Shown here: piece by piece, positions 7,833-16,276 of the stretch
Numbering within the stretch: position 1 is the first letter of the stretch
Layout of the letters: each line of letters opens with the position of its first letter
NCBI GenBank assembly: GCA_007693385.1
Contig: REDR01000063.1
Location: forward strand, 1-64,000
From: Anaerolineaceae bacterium
Lineage (GTDB): Bacteria; Chloroflexota; Anaerolineae; Aggregatilineales; Phototrophicaceae
DNA length: 64,000 nt
Direction: 5' to 3'
Notes under the pieces: generated by a model
The model's input: only the letters and a program-made list of their open reading frames with translations
Database searches by the model: none
What the model was told of the DNA's origin: nothing
Made by a program: the position numbers and the translations under genes

Positions 7833-8570
7833 TTATGTGAGCATATCCGGCGTTAAATGCGATATACGGTTCATATAGCGTAGCATAACGATGCCCTGTT
7901 TGGTGATGTCGATGCGCGAAATCGCGGTGTTGTTATGCCACAGGAAGAAGCGATCCGACGGGAGCGCGTGCAAGAACGCTTTGATGAGGATGTCGATGAA
8001 GCCGCCATGCGCTACCAGCACGATCTGATCGTCGGCGTGATTTTCGTTCTGGGCGCGGCGGCGTAACGTATCGGCCACGCGGATCGCCCGCGCCATTGAT
8101 TCGCTGAAATGCTCGTACTTCTTATTGACATCGTACCAACCGGCTTCGGTGATGCTATCCGGCAGGATATAGTCGGGGAATTCGGCCAATATCTGGGCGC
8201 GGGTCATGCCGCCATAACCGGTCACGACGCCATCTTCCTCTAAAAAGATGCCGCCGAATTCGTGCAAATCCGGCCATACTTCGACGCGTAAATTAAACGC
8301 GGCGGCGATGGGGCGGGCGGTCTGCATGGCGCGGTGCATCGCACTGCTGTAGACGTGGGTGATGGTCTGTGGGAAGGCCTCGTGATCGCGCTCGTCGATC
8401 TTGTGGCGCACCATGCTCACCAGATTCGGCTGTGCGTGCAGATAGTCGGCCACCAGTTGCGCCTGACGCTGACCGACATCGGTCAATGCCGGGTCTTTAA
8501 CGCGGTGCGTTTGATCGTCCATCAGCGCGTTGTTGGTCGATTGCCCGTGCCGGATGATGTAGACTTCCAT
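7833..8570 (-). CDS. Histidine phosphatase family protein (phosphoglycerate-mutase-like)
   Basis: 245 residues. The phosphohistidine loop RHGQSTNN is at 7-14, a second conserved stretch SSAMHRAMQTARPIA is near 95, and the second catalytic histidine is in VAHGGFIDI near 185. The fold removes phosphate from small metabolites or acts as a mutase; this member cannot be assigned a substrate. Residues between the first motifs form a longer insert than in compact cobC/gpmB-type enzymes. AAGGAG is 6 bases before the ATG. Downstream on the same strand lies the WD40 gene and upstream the C39/TPR gene. Confidence 0.85.
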   Translation of the reverse strand: MEVYIIRHGQSTNNALMDDQTHRVKDPALTDVGQRQAQLVADYLHAQPNLVSMVRHKIDERDHEAFPQTITHVYSSAMHRAMQTARPIAAAFNLRVEVWPDLHEFGGIFLEEDGVVTGYGGMTRAQILAEFPDYILPDSITEAGWYDVNKKYEHFSESMARAIRVADTLRRRAQNENHADDQIVLVAHGGFIDILIKAFLHALPSDRFFLWHNNTAISRIDITKQGIVMLRYMNRISHLTPDMLT

Positions 8571-8597
8571 GTGTTCTCCTTGATCCTGTCATTGTGT

Positions 8598-9695
8598 TCA
8601 GTTGCCTAGCCGGTTGAGCCACTCCTGCGCCGACGTGAAATTCGGGTTGTAGTTGACGACCTGACGGAAGTTATCGCGGGCGCGGTCATATTCGCCCATG
8701 TGATAGCGGGCGATCCCCGCATAGTAGAACGATTCTTCCACGTTGCCGCCGCTATTGTCGATGATCGTCCGCGCTAGCTCGATGACTTCATCGTAGCGTC
8801 CGGTTTCGATGTAGGCGGTGTACGGCGCGAACTGATACCACATCATGCGCCACGGCAGGCCGATCTCGCGGGCGCGGTCGAAAGCGCGGGCGGCGTCTTC
8901 GTAGCGGCCTAGCTCGGTCAGCATACTGCCCATGTTGAACCACGCGAAGGCGTCGGTTTCGTCGGCGATGGCTTCTTCGCGGGCGGCATAAAAGGCGTTG
9001 ATGTAGTTCTGTTGCATGTCGGCATCATCGCCGAGTAATTCCAGCAGGCGCGGCTCGTCACCGCCCTCGTATAGTACCATATACACGTAGTTGAAATGTT
9101 GCCAATGCGTCTCGATATGGTCATAACTATACGGCAGGTTGGCGCCGTCGTAGCTATCCATCGTGTAGATGACGCCCTGTGCATCATCCCAACCGGTCAT
9201 CAGCAGGTAATGTCCCATCCAGCCCTGCGCGGCGCGATCGGGATCATAGCCGACTTCGATGATGACCGGAAATCCGGCATGAACCAGCGACTTGATGCGC
9301 GTCAAATCGCCGCCGTAACGCTTGAGCGAATAGACCGGCAATTCCGTCACCTGTGTATTGACGAATTCGACCATCTGCCACGGGCTGACGTTCTTATCTT
9401 CGCGGTTGGGCTTCAGCCAATTGGCGGCGCGGCCTTGATCTTCGCTATAGCCAAAGTAAGAGAGCGCCATGGTCAGCGTCGCCGGGCCGCAATTATTCCA
9501 CCATTGCGCGTGATACGTGATGCCGTCTAGCCGATGCGCGGTGGGCAGGTCGGGCGCGGCGTCCTGTGCGAAAAAGGCGGCGACCTCTTCTTCCGTCCAT
9601 TCTTGCGTGTCATCGTCGCTTTGCTGACCCCACGCCACAGAAGCGAGTGATAGTAGCGCCAACAACAGCGCGAATCGAGTGATTTTTAACATCAT
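8598..9695 (-). CDS. Exported C39-family cysteine peptidase fused to TPR repeats
   Basis: About 365 residues from the chosen ATG. A signal peptide (MMLKITRFALLLALLSLASVAWG) is followed by a C39/papain-like domain: catalytic Cys in WNNCGPATLTMALSYFGY and His in GHYLLMTGWDD. TPR units follow, such as FNMGSMLTELGRYEDAARAFDRA and YAGIARYHMGEYDRARDNFRQV. C39 domains in ABC exporters cut double-Gly leaders; stand-alone exported forms have unknown targets. The track extends to a TTG at 9764, but that would bury the signal peptide; AGGA before ATG 9695 supports the shorter form. The same layout is common in Chloroflexota (family knowledge). Confidence 0.83.
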   Translation of the reverse strand: MMLKITRFALLLALLSLASVAWGQQSDDDTQEWTEEEVAAFFAQDAAPDLPTAHRLDGITYHAQWWNNCGPATLTMALSYFGYSEDQGRAANWLKPNREDKNVSPWQMVEFVNTQVTELPVYSLKRYGGDLTRIKSLVHAGFPVIIEVGYDPDRAAQGWMGHYLLMTGWDDAQGVIYTMDSYDGANLPYSYDHIETHWQHFNYVYMVLYEGGDEPRLLELLGDDADMQQNYINAFYAAREEAIADETDAFAWFNMGSMLTELGRYEDAARAFDRAREIGLPWRMMWYQFAPYTAYIETGRYDEVIELARTIIDNSGGNVEESFYYAGIARYHMGEYDRARDNFRQVVNYNPNFTSAQEWLNRLGN

Positions 9696-9844
9696 AAGGA
9701 TATATCCTGTCTCATCTGTGTGATGTGCTGACTTCATTATAGGCGCGGGGCGGGGTGGCTTCAATGACGATTGCCCGACGCGGGCGCAATGGTACGCGCC
9801 CTGCCCCCGTGATTGATTATTCCCGCGTGATTGATTCGTACCGC

Positions 9845-9873
9845 TTGTTTAAGCGGGTGGGCGGTGGTACAAT
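9845..9873 (+). promoter_or_regulatory. Promoter of the tRNA-Pro/Gly/CAT cluster
   Basis: TTGTTT at 9845 and TACAAT at 9868-9873 with a 17-base spacer, 14 bases before tRNA-Pro. Confidence 0.55.
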
Positions 9874-9886
9874 GTGCTTGCGGCGG

Positions 9887-9959
9887 CGGGGTGTAGCTCA
9901 GCTGGCAGAGTGCTGCGTTTGGGACGCAGAAGTCATCGGTTCGAATCCGGTCACCCCGA
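9887..9959 (+). tRNA. tRNA-Pro (anticodon TGG)
   Basis: Acceptor CGGGGTG/CACCCCG, anticodon stem CTGCG/CGCAG around TTTGGGA (TGG), T-arm with TTCGAAT. First of three closely spaced tRNAs. Confidence 0.95.
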
Positions 9960-9968
9960 CTGTTATAT

Positions 9969-10039
9969 GCGGGTATGGTGTAATGGTAGCATACGACCCT
10001 TCCAAGGTCTCGGTACGGGTTCGAGTCCCGTTACCCGCT
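9969..10039 (+). tRNA. tRNA-Gly (anticodon TCC)
   Basis: 71 nt with acceptor GCGGGTA/TACCCGC, anticodon loop CTTCCAA (TCC) and T-arm ACGGG-TTCGAGT-CCCGT. Confidence 0.95.
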
Positions 10040-10044
10040 CATAA

Positions 10045-10116
10045 GGGCCTATAGCTCAAAGGCAGAGCACACGCCTCATAAGCGTTCGGTTGTAGGTTCG
10101 AATCCTACTGGGCCCA
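10045..10116 (+). tRNA. tRNA with anticodon CAT (elongator Met, or Ile2 read after lysidine modification)
   Basis: 72 nt with acceptor GGGCCTA/TGGGCCC and anticodon loop CTCATAA. It pairs at position 1:72, so it is not the initiator. The C4-G69 and C5-G68 pairs resemble tRNA-Ile2 recognised by TilS, but elongator Met cannot be ruled out by eye. The 27:43 pair appears mismatched. Confidence 0.9.
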
Positions 10117-10121
10117 ACTTC

Positions 10122-10143
10122 AAACCCCGTTCAGGGGTTTTTT
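10122..10143 (+). terminator. Intrinsic terminator of the tRNA cluster
   Basis: AAACCCC-GTTCA-GGGGTTT is followed by more T residues, 6 bases after the last tRNA. The stop codon of the convergent yjjX-like gene lies inside the loop. Confidence 0.85.
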
Positions 10144-10682
10144 GTTGCTGGCGTGCCGAAGTGCAAAGACGGGTTGAGGAATGGCACCAGCGCCAGCAAG
10201 ATCGCCGGTGTGTAGAACGTCATCCGCGTGAGGCGATCGCCGGTGAGGATGCCAACCGAACCGTTTTTCTGCTTGCTGTTCTGGCCGCCGAATACCACGT
10301 CGTCGGCGTCGCCCAGTTCCAGCCCTTCGCGCACCAGACGGGCGACTTCATCGGGCAGGGCGAAGGCCGCCGTCCGCGCTTGACCGCGCCGCGCATCCCC
10401 GCACACCACCATCCACGCGAAGCAGAACAGCATCTCCCCGCGTGGCTCGATGCCGCCTTCGATGCCTACCCAATAATCGGCAGAAGGATGCAGGCGGCGG
10501 GCGGCTTCGGCGCGATTTATCGCCCCCTGTTGCGTCTCGGCGTCGCTCATTGGCTGGTCACTGACGCCAGAGCTAGCGCTGAGGCCGGTGACTTCTAACG
10601 GCGTATCGGGGAAGGCCAACTCGAAAGCGGCGCGGGCGGCGTTGATCTTGACCGGATTTTGTGACGCGACGACGATTTGCAT
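10131..10682 (-). CDS. yjjX: Inosine/xanthosine triphosphatase (DUF84, YjjX family)
   Basis: 183 residues starting MQIVVASQNPVKINAARAAF, the nucleotide-binding opening of the DUF84/YjjX family, with YWVGIEGGIEPRG near 72-84 and a conserved DDVVFGGQNSKQKNGSVGILTGDRLTR stretch near 125-150. The family removes non-canonical ITP and XTP to protect the nucleotide pool. It is a normal length for the family. GGGAG is about 9 bases before the ATG. The gene converges on the tRNA cluster and its stop codon lies within that cluster's terminator loop. Confidence 0.85.
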   Translation of the reverse strand: MQIVVASQNPVKINAARAAFELAFPDTPLEVTGLSASSGVSDQPMSDAETQQGAINRAEAARRLHPSADYWVGIEGGIEPRGEMLFCFAWMVVCGDARRGQARTAAFALPDEVARLVREGLELGDADDVVFGGQNSKQKNGSVGILTGDRLTRMTFYTPAILLALVPFLNPSLHFGTPATKNP

Positions 10683-10857
10683 AGTCTAAACTCCCAGTAT
10701 GATGTCTGCACAGCGCTCCGTTATAGCAGAATCCGCGCCGCGCCACAAGCCAGCAGATGCGCGGGGAGCGTCCGCGCCGCTTGCTGACCAATGCTTGCAC
10801 ATTTCCGGTAGATGTGTCATGCTCTCATCGCGTGAGGGTTAAGGAGACAATCGCACC

Positions 10858-11268
10858 ATGTACATGCCAGCTATTAGCGATGCGCGTCGCGTCGCCACGT
10901 ATCTTATCGGCTCTTATATCGCTGTCTTGCTGACCGATTGCGAGAGTGAGGACGATATTCACTATAAACACGTCTTGCTGATCTATCTGCCAGACCCGCA
11001 TGACCGCACCACGCACCCGCAGGTCGTGCTGGCGGTCACGGCGGAGCGCCCTATAACGCTGGATGAATCATCGGACGATGAAGCAGAAACGGGCTATTTT
11101 CTCGGCATCTTTCCGGGCGCGGGGCATATCAATCTGGGGATTTCGGTTGATTGGGGCGATATAGATAAGTTCACGGAGAAGGCGCTGACGGTGGCGCGGG
11201 AATATCTGACGATCCCGCAGACGCCGTATCGCGTGCGCGACAACAGCGAGCCGCATACGCATGATTGA
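10858..11268 (+). CDS. Hypothetical acidic protein
   Basis: 136 residues with no family I recognise and no signal peptide or membrane segment. It is acidic, with stretches such as DESSDDEAETGYF, and appears to be a small mixed alpha/beta protein. It begins at ATG 10858, preceded by AAGGAG with 11 bases between. Normal codon use and a clear ribosome site support a real gene. It stands alone between the divergent yjjX-like gene and frr, with about 170 bases on either side. Confidence 0.6.
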   Translation: MYMPAISDARRVATYLIGSYIAVLLTDCESEDDIHYKHVLLIYLPDPHDRTTHPQVVLAVTAERPITLDESSDDEAETGYFLGIFPGAGHINLGISVDWGDIDKFTEKALTVAREYLTIPQTPYRVRDNSEPHTHD

Positions 11269-11444
11269 GGATTTCACCCGTGATGAAAGCCCGACAATAT
11301 GAAATAATAATCATGGGATGCGTGAGGCCGCGTTCAACCGGCGATCACCCAACCACCCGTGCGTGACATCGTTTTAAGTATTTATACCGCGAACGTTGTA
11401 CACTTAAAAGACATTAGCTTGTCGTCATGATGAGGCCATTTAAG

Positions 11445-12002
11445 ATGATAAACGATATTCTGAACGAAACAAAAAGTAAAATGCAGTCAACTGTCAACGT
11501 GCTCAAAGACGATTTACAGGGGATGCGCGGCAACCGCGCCAGCACGTCGCTTGTTGATCGCCTGCGCGTGGAATACTACGGACAGGAGACCGAGCTACGC
11601 CAGCTCGCCAACATCTCCACGCCGGAAGCCATGCAGATTTTGATTCGCCCGTATGATACCAGCGCGGTCAGCGCCATCGAACGCGCCATTCAGCAATCTG
11701 ATCTGGGCATCAACCCTAACGTGGACGGCAGTAGCATCCGGCTGAACATGCCGGCATTAACGCGGGAACGCCGTCAGGAATTGGTGCGGCTGGTCGGTAA
11801 GCGTCTGGAGGAGGCGAAAGTCGCTATCCGCAACATCCGGCGCTCGGCCAATCAAGACCTCGCCGAGTTCGAGTCGGAGAAGATGATCTCCGAAGACGAA
11901 AAGCGGCGCGGTGAGGACGAAGTGCAGAAGTTGACTGATGAGCAGATCAAACTGATTGAAGAACTCGGCAAGCAAAAAGAAGCCGATTTGATGGAAGTTT
12001 AA
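11445..12002 (+). CDS. frr: Ribosome recycling factor
   Basis: About 185 residues matching RRF across its length. The N-terminal helix (LNETKSKMQSTVNVLKDDL) leads into LQGMRGNRAS, then the beta domain with VEYYGQETELRQLANIS and the C-terminal RRQELVRLVGKRLEEAKVAIRNIRR and EDEVQKLTDEQIKLIEE helices. With EF-G it splits ribosomes after termination. The track starts at 11427, but ATG 11445 (MINDIL) matches the family N-terminus and has GAGG 9 bases upstream. uppS follows about 100 bases later, a common bacterial order (frr-uppS-cdsA), but cdsA is absent here. Confidence 0.94.
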   Translation: MINDILNETKSKMQSTVNVLKDDLQGMRGNRASTSLVDRLRVEYYGQETELRQLANISTPEAMQILIRPYDTSAVSAIERAIQQSDLGINPNVDGSSIRLNMPALTRERRQELVRLVGKRLEEAKVAIRNIRRSANQDLAEFESEKMISEDEKRRGEDEVQKLTDEQIKLIEELGKQKEADLMEV

Positions 12003-12103
12003 CGCGCCGATTGCACCTGATAGCGCATGATTGCGCGTCACCTGCCGGGTGCGTTACCGGCGGGTGGCAATTTTGAAAGACAGCACAGGAGAGGCGGCCT
12101 AAC

Positions 12104-12874
12104 ATGGTCAACGTATTGGACAACCAGAAAAAGAATGCCTCCGTCGCGTTGCCGCCGGTCATCCCCCAGCACATCGGCATCATCATGGATGGTAACGGGC
12201 GCTGGGCGAAGGCGCGGGGGTTACCACGCACACAGGGACATCATCGCGGCAAGGAGAATTTACGCCAGATTCTTGAATCTTGCGTTGAGTTTGGCGTTAA
12301 GGTGCTGACCATCTACGCCTTCTCGACGGAAAATTGGGAACGACCAGTCGGCGAAGTGCGCGTGTTGATGTCGATTTTGAATCTGGTGCTGGATCAAGAA
12401 GTGAAGCGCCTGCACAAGAACGGCGTGCAGGTGCGCCACATCGGGAGCATGGACGGCGTAGACCCGCGCTTGCAGAAGAAAATCATGGACGCCTGCGAAC
12501 ATACCCGCGACAATGACCGCCTCGTGCTGAACGTGGCGTTTAATTATGGCGGACGCGGCGAGATCGTCCACGCGGTACGCAACATCATGCGCGATGGCGT
12601 CGCGCCGGAAGATGTGACCGAAGAGATGATCGGGCGCTATCTGTACACCGGCGGCCAGCCCGACCCGGATTTAATCATCCGCACCGGCGGCGAGTTCCGC
12701 CTGAGTAACTTCTTGCTGTGGCAAGGATCGTATGCCGAGTATTATTCGACGCCGACCTTCTGGCCGGATTTCGACAAATCAGCATTGCTTGAAGCATTGT
12801 GGGAATTCAACCGTCGTCGTCGTCGCTTCGGTATGATCGACGAGCAGATCGACGGCCACCAAACCGGCAATTGA
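12104..12874 (+). CDS. uppS: Isoprenyl (undecaprenyl diphosphate) synthase
   Basis: 256 residues with all main cis-prenyltransferase motifs: [17 protein letters not shown] near 25-41 containing the catalytic Asp, [21 protein letters not shown] near 72-84, and [19 protein letters not shown] near 188-206. It makes the C55 lipid carrier used for peptidoglycan and other wall polymers. A good GGAGAGGC ribosome region lies before the ATG. It follows frr on the same strand. [10 protein letters not shown] replaces the more usual RTSGEQRLSN, a mild variation. Confidence 0.93.
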   Translation: MVNVLDNQKKNASVALPPVIPQHIGIIMDGNGRWAKARGLPRTQGHHRGKENLRQILESCVEFGVKVLTIYAFSTENWERPVGEVRVLMSILNLVLDQEVKRLHKNGVQVRHIGSMDGVDPRLQKKIMDACEHTRDNDRLVLNVAFNYGGRGEIVHAVRNIMRDGVAPEDVTEEMIGRYLYTGGQPDPDLIIRTGGEFRLSNFLLWQGSYAEYYSTPTFWPDFDKSALLEALWEFNRRRRRFGMIDEQIDGHQTGN

Positions 12875-12893
12875 TCGCTTCATCGGCGGTGGA

Positions 12894-14066
12894 ATGGGTA
12901 ATAGTAACGAGGTTATGATGCTAGATCGGTCTATTCCGCTATCAAAACTCAAGGAAATCACGAGCATCGTCATGCACGCCGCCAGCGCGGACACGTTCGA
13001 GCAAGCGCTCCAGCGCATCGCCGACGCCACCCGCGAACTGGTTCAGGCGCGATACGCGGCGCTGGGCGTCCCCGACGGGCACGGCGGCCTGACGCATTTT
13101 CGCGTCTCCGGCCTGACGCCGGAGCAGATCGAAAAGATCGCCCATCCACCGATGGGGCGCGGGCTACTGGGCGCGATCATGGAGGAGCGCAAGCCGATTA
13201 TGGTCAATCGCATCACGGATGATCCGCGCTCTAGCGGCTTCCCGCACGGACACCCGCCCATGGATAGTTTTCTGGGCGTGCCGATTAAGGTCGGTGATGA
13301 GTTATTCGGCATGTTGTACCTGACGGATCGCCTCGACGGTGAATCGTTTTCGCAAGAAGATCAGTGGTTGGTGGAGACGATGGCCGGATATGCCGCGCTC
13401 GCCATCGCCGGCCGCAACCTGCACGATAAAAACCGTCAGCTAACGCTCCTCAAAGAACGTCAGCGCATCGGCATGGCGCTACATGATGGCGTCATACAAT
13501 CTTTGTATGCGCTGGGGATGCACCTCGATATGATACGCACCCGCACTGATGTGCCGTCGGATACGTTCAAGCCGGTCATTGACGGGCTGAACGGCGTCAT
13601 TGAGGACATCCGCGACCACATCATGAACCTGCGACGCCGCGATAACGAAAATTGGACGTATCGCGCTTTGATGGAAGATGTGGTCAGTCATCTATACATC
13701 CCACAGCAGATGCGCGTGGTCATCAACGCGCCGGATCGTCCGGTGCCGATGGCGCTCGAAGATGCGGAGTCGGTGTGTATGATCGTCCGCGAAGCGCTGA
13801 GTAATGCGGTGCGGCACGCGGGCGCATGTACCGTGACGATCACCGTCTGGTATTATCCCGACAGCTTGAAGATCATCGTCACCGATGACGGCGAAGGCTT
13901 CGACTTCGACGCGCTGACCAAAAACGAAGGTCTGGGCGTGCGAAACATGCACGAGCGTGCCCATCTACACGGCGGCACACTGGAAGTCACCAGCATGGTT
14001 AACGTGGGGACGACGGTCACGCTCCTTGTGCCGTTCCAATCGCCGGAATCAGGCTTCAACGCCTAG
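12894..14066 (+). CDS. GAF-domain sensor histidine kinase (NarL/DevS-type)
   Basis: 390 cytosolic residues without a membrane segment. A short lead-in is followed by a GAF domain (about 40-180) with [19 protein letters not shown] and a HisKA_3 dimerisation helix carrying the phosphoacceptor in [20 protein letters not shown] (about 187-206). The HATPase domain has [11 protein letters not shown] (N-box), TDDGEGF and [12 protein letters not shown]. This class pairs with NarL/LuxR-type regulators; the only such regulator in the window is at 49789-50481. ATG 12915 is an alternative start. It lies 20 bases after uppS and its 3' end overlaps the convergent mutase gene by 18 bases. Confidence 0.9.
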   Translation: MGNSNEVMMLDRSIPLSKLKEITSIVMHAASADTFEQALQRIADATRELVQARYAALGVPDGHGGLTHFRVSGLTPEQIEKIAHPPMGRGLLGAIMEERKPIMVNRITDDPRSSGFPHGHPPMDSFLGVPIKVGDELFGMLYLTDRLDGESFSQEDQWLVETMAGYAALAIAGRNLHDKNRQLTLLKERQRIGMALHDGVIQSLYALGMHLDMIRTRTDVPSDTFKPVIDGLNGVIEDIRDHIMNLRRRDNENWTYRALMEDVVSHLYIPQQMRVVINAPDRPVPMALEDAESVCMIVREALSNAVRHAGACTVTITVWYYPDSLKIIVTDDGEGFDFDALTKNEGLGVRNMHERAHLHGGTLEVTSMVNVGTTVTLLVPFQSPESGFNA

Positions 14067-16238
14067 CCGCTTCTCCAACTCATCCAGCACGCGAGACGCC
14101 GCCGCCGGAATCACCGTGCCCGGCCCGAAGATGGCGGACGCGCCGTGCTGGTACAGGAATTCATAGTCTTGCGCCGGTATCACGCCGCCGATGACCACCA
14201 TAATATCAGGGCGGCCAAGATCGGCCACCGCATTCACCAGTTGCGGCAATAGCGTCTTGTGTCCCGCCGCCAGCGATGAAATGCCGATCACGTGTACGTC
14301 ATTCTCTACCGCTTGACGGGCGACTTCTTCCGGCGTCTGGAACAGTGAGCCAATATCGACATCAAAGCCGAGATCGGCGAAAGCGGTGGCGATCACCTTC
14401 GCGCCGCGATCATGTCCATCCTGTCCCATCTTGGCGACCATCAAGCGCGGCCTGCGCCCTTCACGCTCCGCGAATGCGGATACCCGTTCGCGCACGACGC
14501 CGACTTGCTCGCCGTCGCCGTATTCTGCACGATACACGCCGCTAATCGCCCGCACGACGGCTTGATGCCGCCCCCAGACCGCTTCTAGCGCGTCGCTGAT
14601 TTCGCCCAGTGTTGCGCGTGCCCGCGCCGCGTCCACCGCCAGCGCCAGCAAATTACCCGCGCCGCTTTCGGCACAGGCGGTCAATTCGGCCAGCGTCGCC
14701 TCGACCTGCGCGGAGTCGCGGTCGGCACGTAGCGCCTCAAGCTGGCGGATTTGCGAATCGCGCACGGCGGTATTGTCTACTTCCAGAATGTCGAAGGTGT
14801 CCGCCGTGTCGGGGCGGTAGCGGTTGACGCCGACGATAGCTTCCTGTCCGCTATCAATGTGCGCCTGACGGCGGGCGGCGGCTTCCTCAATACGCATCTT
14901 GGGCAGGCCGGTTTCCAGTGCCTTCGCCATGCCGCCCAACGATTCGATCTCCTGAATATGCGCCCATGCGCGATCCAGCAAGCCGCCGGTCAGCGCCTCG
15001 ACGTAGAAACTGCCGCCCCACGGATCGGCGATAGCGGTGATGTTGGTTTCGTCCTGCAAGAATAGCTGAGTATTGCGGGCGATGCGTGCCGAGAAGTCCG
15101 TCGGTAGCGCGATGGCTTCGTCTAGCGCGTTGGTGTGTAGCGATTGCGTATGGCCGAGCGCCGCCGCCATCGCCTCGACGCATGTCCGCGCCACGTTGTT
15201 GAACGGGTCTTGCTCGGTCAAGCTCCAGCCGGATGTCTGCGAGTGGGTGCGGAGCGCCATTGATTTCTCGTTTTGCGGGTCGAAGCCTTTAATCAGCTTC
15301 GCCCAGATCATCCGTGCCGCCCGCATCTTGGCGATCTCCATGAAGTAATTCATGCCCACCGCCCAGAAGAACGACAGGCGCGGCGCGAAGGAGTCGATGC
15401 TCATGCCCGCCGCGAGTCCGGCGCGGACGTATTCCAGACCATCGGCCAGCGTGTAGGCTAGCTCGATGTCGGCAGTCGCTCCGGCCTCTTGCATGTGATA
15501 GCCGCTAATGCTGATGCTGTTGAAGCGCGGCATGTTCTGCGCGGTATAGGCGAAGATGTCGGCGATGATCTGCATAGAGGGCTTCGGCGGGTAGATGTAG
15601 GTATTGCGTACCATGTATTCTTTCAGGATGTCGTTTTGAATTGTGCCGGTCAGTTGTTCCGGCGTGACGCCCTGTTCTTCTGCCGCCACGATGTAAAATG
15701 CCATGATCGGCAATACCGCGCCGTTCATCGTCATGGAGACTGACATTTGATCGAGTGGGATGCCGTCGAACAGCATCTTCATATCCAGCACGCTGTCGAT
15801 AGCGACTCCGGCCTTGCCGACATCGCCCACCACGCGGGGATGGTCGCTATCGTAGCCGCGATGCGTGGCTAGATCGAACGCGACGGAAAGACCCTTTTGT
15901 CCGGCGGCCAGATTGCGCCGATAGAAGGCGTTACTCTCTTCCGCCGTGCTGAATCCGGCATACTGGCGCACCGTCCACGGGCGCTGAGCGTACATCGCCG
16001 GATACGGCCCGCGCAGGTAAGGCGCGATTCCGGCCACGTAGCCGGTATGCGGCAGGTCGGCGGTTTGCTGGCTGGTGTACAGCGCGGCCACGTCGATCTG
16101 CTCCAGTGTGCGCCACACCAGCGTTTCGGCGCTCTCGCCGGTTTGCTGGTGGACGGCTTCGCGCCATTGCTCATAGCTCATCTTCGGCGCGGCGGATGGG
16201 TACGCGATTTTCGTAAAGTCGGGATTTTTTTTCGACAT
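14049..16238 (-). CDS. mutB: Methylmalonyl-CoA mutase, large (catalytic, B12-binding) subunit
   Basis: 729 residues. The N-terminal TIM barrel holds [20 protein letters not shown] (substrate-binding Tyr/Arg) and the catalytic-histidine segment SGYHMQEAG. The C-terminal B12 domain (about 600-725) shows the axial-ligand motif [10 protein letters not shown] and [13 protein letters not shown]. The enzyme interconverts methylmalonyl-CoA and succinyl-CoA with adenosylcobalamin. AGGAAAG precedes the ATG. It lies 38 bases after the small-subunit gene in the same operon. Neither the G-protein chaperone MeaB nor an epimerase is in the window. The 3' end overlaps the GAF kinase gene by 18 bases. Naming of the subunits as mutA/mutB varies between species. 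Confidence 0.95.
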   Translation of the reverse strand: MSKKNPDFTKIAYPSAAPKMSYEQWREAVHQQTGESAETLVWRTLEQIDVAALYTSQQTADLPHTGYVAGIAPYLRGPYPAMYAQRPWTVRQYAGFSTAEESNAFYRRNLAAGQKGLSVAFDLATHRGYDSDHPRVVGDVGKAGVAIDSVLDMKMLFDGIPLDQMSVSMTMNGAVLPIMAFYIVAAEEQGVTPEQLTGTIQNDILKEYMVRNTYIYPPKPSMQIIADIFAYTAQNMPRFNSISISGYHMQEAGATADIELAYTLADGLEYVRAGLAAGMSIDSFAPRLSFFWAVGMNYFMEIAKMRAARMIWAKLIKGFDPQNEKSMALRTHSQTSGWSLTEQDPFNNVARTCVEAMAAALGHTQSLHTNALDEAIALPTDFSARIARNTQLFLQDETNITAIADPWGGSFYVEALTGGLLDRAWAHIQEIESLGGMAKALETGLPKMRIEEAAARRQAHIDSGQEAIVGVNRYRPDTADTFDILEVDNTAVRDSQIRQLEALRADRDSAQVEATLAELTACAESGAGNLLALAVDAARARATLGEISDALEAVWGRHQAVVRAISGVYRAEYGDGEQVGVVRERVSAFAEREGRRPRLMVAKMGQDGHDRGAKVIATAFADLGFDVDIGSLFQTPEEVARQAVENDVHVIGISSLAAGHKTLLPQLVNAVADLGRPDIMVVIGGVIPAQDYEFLYQHGASAIFGPGTVIPAAASRVLDELEKRLGVEA

Positions 16239-16276
16239 CTTTTATCTTTCCTACTTAAATACCTGTACTCGTCCGG

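Noticed and set aside
10122-10143. A terminator for the minus-strand yjjX-like gene at the same hairpin
   Set aside because: On the minus strand the stem is followed by GAAG without T residues, so it only works clearly for the tRNA cluster.
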